NCBI GenBank assembly: GCA_963762435.1
Contig: CAVXLN010000014.1
Span: 124,001-188,000 of the forward strand
Length of the DNA: 64,000 nt
From: JAXDMU01 sp963762435
GTDB taxonomy: Bacteria; Pseudomonadota; Alphaproteobacteria; ATCC43930; CGMCC-115725
Direction of reading: 5' to 3'
Below the pieces are notes generated by a model. That model was not told the DNA's origin. It did no database searches and worked only from the letters and a program-made list of their open reading frames with translations. This document shows, piece by piece, positions 60,836 to 64,000 of the stretch (the first letter of the stretch is position 1; each line of letters starts with the position of its first letter). The position numbers were made by a program, and so were the translations under genes.

Positions 60836-61657
60836 TCAGCTATTGACCGACAGCACCAGCTGCGGATCGGGAATGACCGAGGCGTCGAGCTCGGCCGCGA
60901 TCGGCTTCACGGCCGTGCCGATGGCGAAGAACTCGATCACATGCGGCTGCCAATTATGCGAACCCTCATGGAGATCGACGCCGACGACGCCTTCGGCCTC
61001 GGCCTCGAGCGCCTCGTGCTGCATCCGCTCCATCGCGATCTCGCGCGCATCGTAGAGCGCCTGCGAGAAATTGGTCAGCTCGACATTGCGCCCGACATTG
61101 CCGAGCGAGCGCATGAAGCCCTGATGCGCCACATGATAGACGCAGGAGCCCATGACCATCTCCAAGGGCCGGTATCCGGCCTGCAAAAGCGTCCAGAAAT
61201 CCTGGCCCGACAGATCGGAGGTGAAGGGCTGCCCTTTCGGGCCCTTGAAGCCCGGATGGCCCTGGGCATGGACGACGCCGGTGCCGATCGCCATGAATTC
61301 GAGGATGTCGGTGCTCCATTCGAGCCGCTTCACCGTCAGCTTCACGCCGACGATGCCGTCCGCCCCCATGTCCGACGCCTCCTCGCGCATCCGCGCCATG
61401 GCCAGCTCGCGGGCGTGGTACATGGCCTGGGACAGGACATCGAGCTCCTGGTTCTTGCCCCAGCTGCCATATTGGATACCGAGATGGTAGATGCAGGAGC
61501 CCACGCACAGCCCGATCGGCTCGAACCCGGCCTTGCGCACCAGCAGGAACTCGTTGACCGAGAAGTCCGAGGTGAAGATGCCGCCATGCTGGCCTTCGCG
61601 GCGCAGCCCTTTCAGCCGCTCGATCGCATGGAGGGGAATGTCGTTCTTGTCCGTCAT
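60836..61657 (-). CDS. Tandem YbjQ-fold (heavy-metal-binding-like) protein
   Basis: Protein of 273 residues with two YbjQ-like repeats. Repeat 1 (about 20-130) has FTSDFSVNEFLLVRKAGFEPIGLCVGSCIYHLG then GADGIVGVKL and EFMAIGTGV. Repeat 2 (about 150-260) has FTSDLSGQDFWTLLQAGYRPLEMVMGSCVYHV then EGVVGVDLHEG and EFFAIGTAV. The paired Cys-x-Tyr-His (SCIYHL, SCVYHV) are shared between the repeats and not general in YbjQ. Function unknown. It is encoded by ATGA overlap after the next upstream gene. Confidence 0.82.
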   Translation of the reverse strand: MTDKNDIPLHAIERLKGLRREGQHGGIFTSDFSVNEFLLVRKAGFEPIGLCVGSCIYHLGIQYGSWGKNQELDVLSQAMYHARELAMARMREEASDMGADGIVGVKLTVKRLEWSTDILEFMAIGTGVVHAQGHPGFKGPKGQPFTSDLSGQDFWTLLQAGYRPLEMVMGSCVYHVAHQGFMRSLGNVGRNVELTNFSQALYDAREIAMERMQHEALEAEAEGVVGVDLHEGSHNWQPHVIEFFAIGTAVKPIAAELDASVIPDPQLVLSVNS

Positions 61658-62577
61658 ATGGCACCGCCCTCGTTCTCGACCGGATAGGTGTTGTGATTGG
61701 CAATGTTCTCGGCGACGAGCGGCGACAGGCCGTCGCGCATATCGACCACGGTGCGGATGCTATGCGGCAGCGCCACGCCGCGCTGGCATTCGATGATCGT
61801 ACCGATGACGATGTGCCGGCCGAGATAGCGGACGATCTTGTCCTCCTCGAAGCGGAGCAGCTGGCCGAAATGCGTGTGTGCGAGCACGCCGGTGCCGAGC
61901 CGCTGGACGTCGGCGTAGAGCTCGCGCAGCGCCTGGCGCCGCACCCGCTCCCAGAATTGGCCGAGCTGGGTCAGCGGCCGGTTCCCGGTGTTGAAGACGC
62001 CCCTGCCGTCGAGATTCATCCCGCCGGAGGGCAGCCAATCGTAGTGCGCGCCGATGCCGATGCCCACCGGCACGATGCCGGCTTCAAGCAGCCGCACGAA
62101 TTCGAGCGCCGGCACGGTGGCGATGACCGGATCGCTGCTCGGCGGCAGCCCGTCGATGCGGACCGCGGTGCCGAGCACGGTGTAGTCCATGCTCTCGCCG
62201 ACCTTGAGGCGGATGGTGCGGAGCTTCACATCGACGATGGCGTTGGCGCCCAGGATTTGCGCCTCGCGCCACATCCGGTCGATCGCAGCGCGCCAGCCCT
62301 CGGAATGGCCGCGCGTCCAGGAATAGCCGTAATGGTACCAGCAGGTGCCGGAGACCATCGCGACCGGCCTGACGCCATGGCTGCGGGCGACGTGGAGCTC
62401 GGCCGGCGTCATGGTGGCGATCCAGGGCGTCTTGCCCGCGGCGGCATCCTTGAGCCGGGCCTCGACGAAGGAGGGCACGCGTTTGCCCTCCAGCGCCCGC
62501 CCCCATTCGAGAAGGCGCGCCGCATCCTCGGGGCTGGGCGGCGTCTGCCGCACGAAGAATCGGCCGAACCAGGACAT
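61654..62577 (-). CDS. YbjQ-fold-containing protein, single extended unit
   Basis: Protein of 307 residues beginning MSWFGRFFVRQTPPSPEDAA. One YbjQ-like unit spans about 50-140 (MTPAELHVARSHGVRPVAMVSGTCWYHYGYSW, GANAIVDVKLRTIRLKVGESMDY, VLGTAVRI). A second, degenerate unit spans about 150-290 (VPALEFVRLLEAGIVPVGIGIGAHYDWLPSG, FEEDKIVRYLGRHIVIGTI). The GTCWYHYGY motif mirrors the Cys/His of the neighbouring gene. The ATG at 62577 has GGAGGG 9 nt upstream and is preferred to one at 62586. Confidence 0.78.
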   Translation of the reverse strand: MSWFGRFFVRQTPPSPEDAARLLEWGRALEGKRVPSFVEARLKDAAAGKTPWIATMTPAELHVARSHGVRPVAMVSGTCWYHYGYSWTRGHSEGWRAAIDRMWREAQILGANAIVDVKLRTIRLKVGESMDYTVLGTAVRIDGLPPSSDPVIATVPALEFVRLLEAGIVPVGIGIGAHYDWLPSGGMNLDGRGVFNTGNRPLTQLGQFWERVRRQALRELYADVQRLGTGVLAHTHFGQLLRFEEDKIVRYLGRHIVIGTIIECQRGVALPHSIRTVVDMRDGLSPLVAENIANHNTYPVENEGGAI

Positions 62578-62594
62578 CGCGGCCACCCTCCCCG

Positions 62595-62984
62595 TCAGGA
62601 CATCAGGAAATCATGCAGCACGGTCTGGGCGGAGCCGGCATGCTCGGCCAACGCCTTGATCTCGGCATCGAGTGCTGCCAGCCAGGCCGGCACCGTCATC
62701 TCCTCCGATTTCAGGACGACGCCGCGCACGCTCTTGGTCCGCATCGCGACGAGGCGGTTCTGCACCAGGCTCAGCGTGAAGATATTGGCCTCGGTCTCGA
62801 TCATGACGCGCGCGACATGGCTTTGTGTCGAGAAGAATCCGTTGCGCTTGCGCTCCAGCGTCACGCGGCCCGGCAAGGCGCCGTCCATGCGGGCGCCGAA
62901 GGCGGCAATGAAGGCCTGAAAATCCCCCTGCGCCCGGCGGAGCCATGCCGCGCTCAAGTCGAATTCGCTTGGGTCGCCGCTCAC
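62595..62984 (-). CDS. Hypothetical protein, first gene of the PspA-YbjQ operon
   Basis: Protein of 129 residues that I do not recognise (VSGDPSEFDLSAAWLRRAQGD, RVTLERKRNGFFSTQSHVARVMIE, WLAALDAEIKALAEHAG). Mixed alpha/beta, no signal or membrane helix. The GTG at 62984 is chosen because GGAGG lies 10 nt before it; the longer frame to 63167 is non-conserved-looking and crosses the divergent promoter. It precedes the YbjQ gene by 17 bp, so the four genes are probably one transcript. Confidence 0.72.
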   Translation of the reverse strand: MSGDPSEFDLSAAWLRRAQGDFQAFIAAFGARMDGALPGRVTLERKRNGFFSTQSHVARVMIETEANIFTLSLVQNRLVAMRTKSVRGVVLKSEEMTVPAWLAALDAEIKALAEHAGSAQTVLHDFLMS

Positions 62985-63155
62985 GCCGAAATTTCCTCCC
63001 CTGACCGGCGCCAGAATATCGACAATCCGGCGCGACCGGAAGCGGCCCCGTCGCTCTGCCTTTGCGGGAGCCCAGATACGATTTTGCCGCATAGCGAGAT
63101 TCACCGAACCTTCAACGCTTGAGGTAGATGGTGCGGCAAGCTTGAAGGGCATCGA

Positions 63156-64000
63156 ATGCGTATCCACGGGGCTTTCTGCGCGATCTGGCTTGGAACGCTG
63201 GCGCTGCCGGCAGCGGCCGAGGATGCGCCCGGCTGGTCGGGCGCCTATGGCGGCCTCAGCGGTTCCTATGGCTTCGGCGACAGCGCCACCAACCTCAATT
63301 TCGTCCGCGACGGGCTGATCTTCCCGGAAGCGCAGGAATCGCCCTCGACATTCAATGCCTCGCGCAACGGGTTCCTGGGCGGCGGCGAGCTGGGCTATGA
63401 CCGCCGGATCGACCGGCTCACGCTGGGCTTCCAGCTCGATCTGTCAGGCGGCGATCTCCGGGCCGGCGACCATTCAAGCGGCTTCGATCTCACCGGCGCC
63501 CCCCAGCGCAGCTTTGCTGCGACCGAGACATCTGTCCTGAGCACGCTCGGCACGTTGCGCGGGCAGGCGGGGTTTCTGGTCGAGGAGGATCTCAAGCTTT
63601 ACGGCTTCGCCGGCCTTGCGACTGGCCGAGTCGATGATGAAAGCGGCCTCGATTTTTCCGGTGCCGGTGGCGCGCATTATCACGGCCTTCGCGCCGAGAC
63701 GCTGGCCGGCTGGACCGCCGGTGCCGGTGCGGAATATGCGCTTGGTGCCAATTGGGCACTGAAGCTCGAATATCTCCATTACGATCTGGGCCATGCCAGT
63801 GCCGTGGGATTTCCGATCCGCGCCTCGGATTTCCATACCCAGTCGGATCTCGGCGTCGATGGCGACCTCGTCCGCCTGGCGATCGATTACCATTTCGGGG
63901 CGGCCGCCGAACCCGACGACGATGCCGGCGCATTTCAGCCGGCCCTCGATGTGCTGGGCACGCTCCGCTACCAGTTCGGCCTGCGCGATTTCTACTCGAC
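63156..64000 (+). CDS. Outer-membrane beta-barrel protein, C-terminus cut by window edge
   Basis: Partial protein, at least 281 residues. A signal peptide (about 1-21, FCAIWLGTLALPAAAE) precedes a porin-like barrel of the Omp25/31 type: WSGAYGGLSGSYGFGDSA, NGFLGGGELGYDRRIDRLTLGFQLDLSGGD, then GFAGLATGR, GAEYALGANWALKLEYLHYDLGH and GDLVRLAIDYHF. The barrel appears complete at about residue 248, but the frame continues with an acidic linker (EPDDDAG) and LGTLRYQFGLRDFYS, so a second domain follows past the window. It is divergent from the PspA-YbjQ operon. Confidence 0.85.
   Translation, partial: MRIHGAFCAIWLGTLALPAAAEDAPGWSGAYGGLSGSYGFGDSATNLNFVRDGLIFPEAQESPSTFNASRNGFLGGGELGYDRRIDRLTLGFQLDLSGGDLRAGDHSSGFDLTGAPQRSFAATETSVLSTLGTLRGQAGFLVEEDLKLYGFAGLATGRVDDESGLDFSGAGGAHYHGLRAETLAGWTAGAGAEYALGANWALKLEYLHYDLGHASAVGFPIRASDFHTQSDLGVDGDLVRLAIDYHFGAAAEPDDDAGAFQPALDVLGTLRYQFGLRDFYS

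Overview
The window looks like a chromosomal segment of a GC-rich alphaproteobacterium, perhaps near Rhodospirillales or Rhizobiales. I infer this from the base composition (clearly well above 60% GC by eye), a GTTC-N7-GTTC LexA box, a DUF1127 gene, and the best-recognised protein families. No rRNA, tRNA, CRISPR array, integrase or transposase was seen. Genes are densely packed on both strands, mostly in short operons, and three families of small palindromic repeats sit in the gaps.

Layout. 1-9.1 kb: an ABC export system (HlyD-type adaptor, LolD/MacB-type ATPase and two FtsX/MacB-type permeases, one cut by the left edge) divergent from an NtrC-type response regulator and its histidine kinase. 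Both export transcription units carry a sigma-54 promoter with a pair of palindromic enhancer sites at identical spacing. 9.1-10.7 kb: a methyltransferase divergent from an XRE/MmyB regulator. 10.7-16.1 kb: sulfur assimilation (siroheme synthase N-terminal half, sulfite reductase CysI) divergent from a sulfonate/taurine/nitrate-type ABC importer. 16.1-18.5 kb: an accessory patch with a LexA box next to a probably frameshifted gene, a ParDE-like pair with a frameshifted toxin, a low-GC secreted protein and a MAPEG protein. 18.7-25.6 kb: an amino-acid permease, a molybdenum hydroxylase pair (IorAB type), an SDR, a peroxiredoxin-like protein and a LysR regulator. 25.6-29.3 kb: a YdeI-like protein, DUF4269, and a TetR regulator divergent from a tautomerase-RidA-GST cluster. 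29.3-32.0 kb: a large unrecognised protein with an extremely acidic tail, split by a frameshift. 32.2-37.5 kb: a Ste24-like protease, a decayed MocR-type regulator, DUF1127-TauE/SafE, HisC and an Rrf2 regulator. 37.5-37.9 kb: a nested palindromic repeat island. 37.9-45.7 kb: a TolC-type channel divergent from a kinase-TPR fusion, a PcaF-type thiolase, a polytopic glycosyltransferase-like protein, a RidA-like protein and a GFA-type protein. 45.8-53.2 kb: an HpnL-like flippase, acyl-CoA dehydrogenase, MHS transporter, beta-propeller protein, phosphotransferase, nitrilase-family amidohydrolase and a membrane aspartic protease. 53.2-57.7 kb: a tight four-gene operon (aconitase X large and small subunits, aldose epimerase, S9 peptidase). 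57.8-64 kb: cytochrome b561, a GT2 glycosyltransferase, an operon of PspA with YbjQ-fold proteins, and a partial outer-membrane beta-barrel.

The most striking observations are the duplicated sigma-54 promoter plus paired enhancer architecture at the export locus, the PspA-YbjQ operon, the acidic giant gene, the kinase-TPR fusion, and the roughly 250-bp nested palindrome at 37.66-37.91 kb. Several genes (31.48, 33.5-34.8, 17.02 and perhaps 16.75 kb) show frameshifts. At least the MocR-type gene, with three, is a true pseudogene unless the assembly is poor there.
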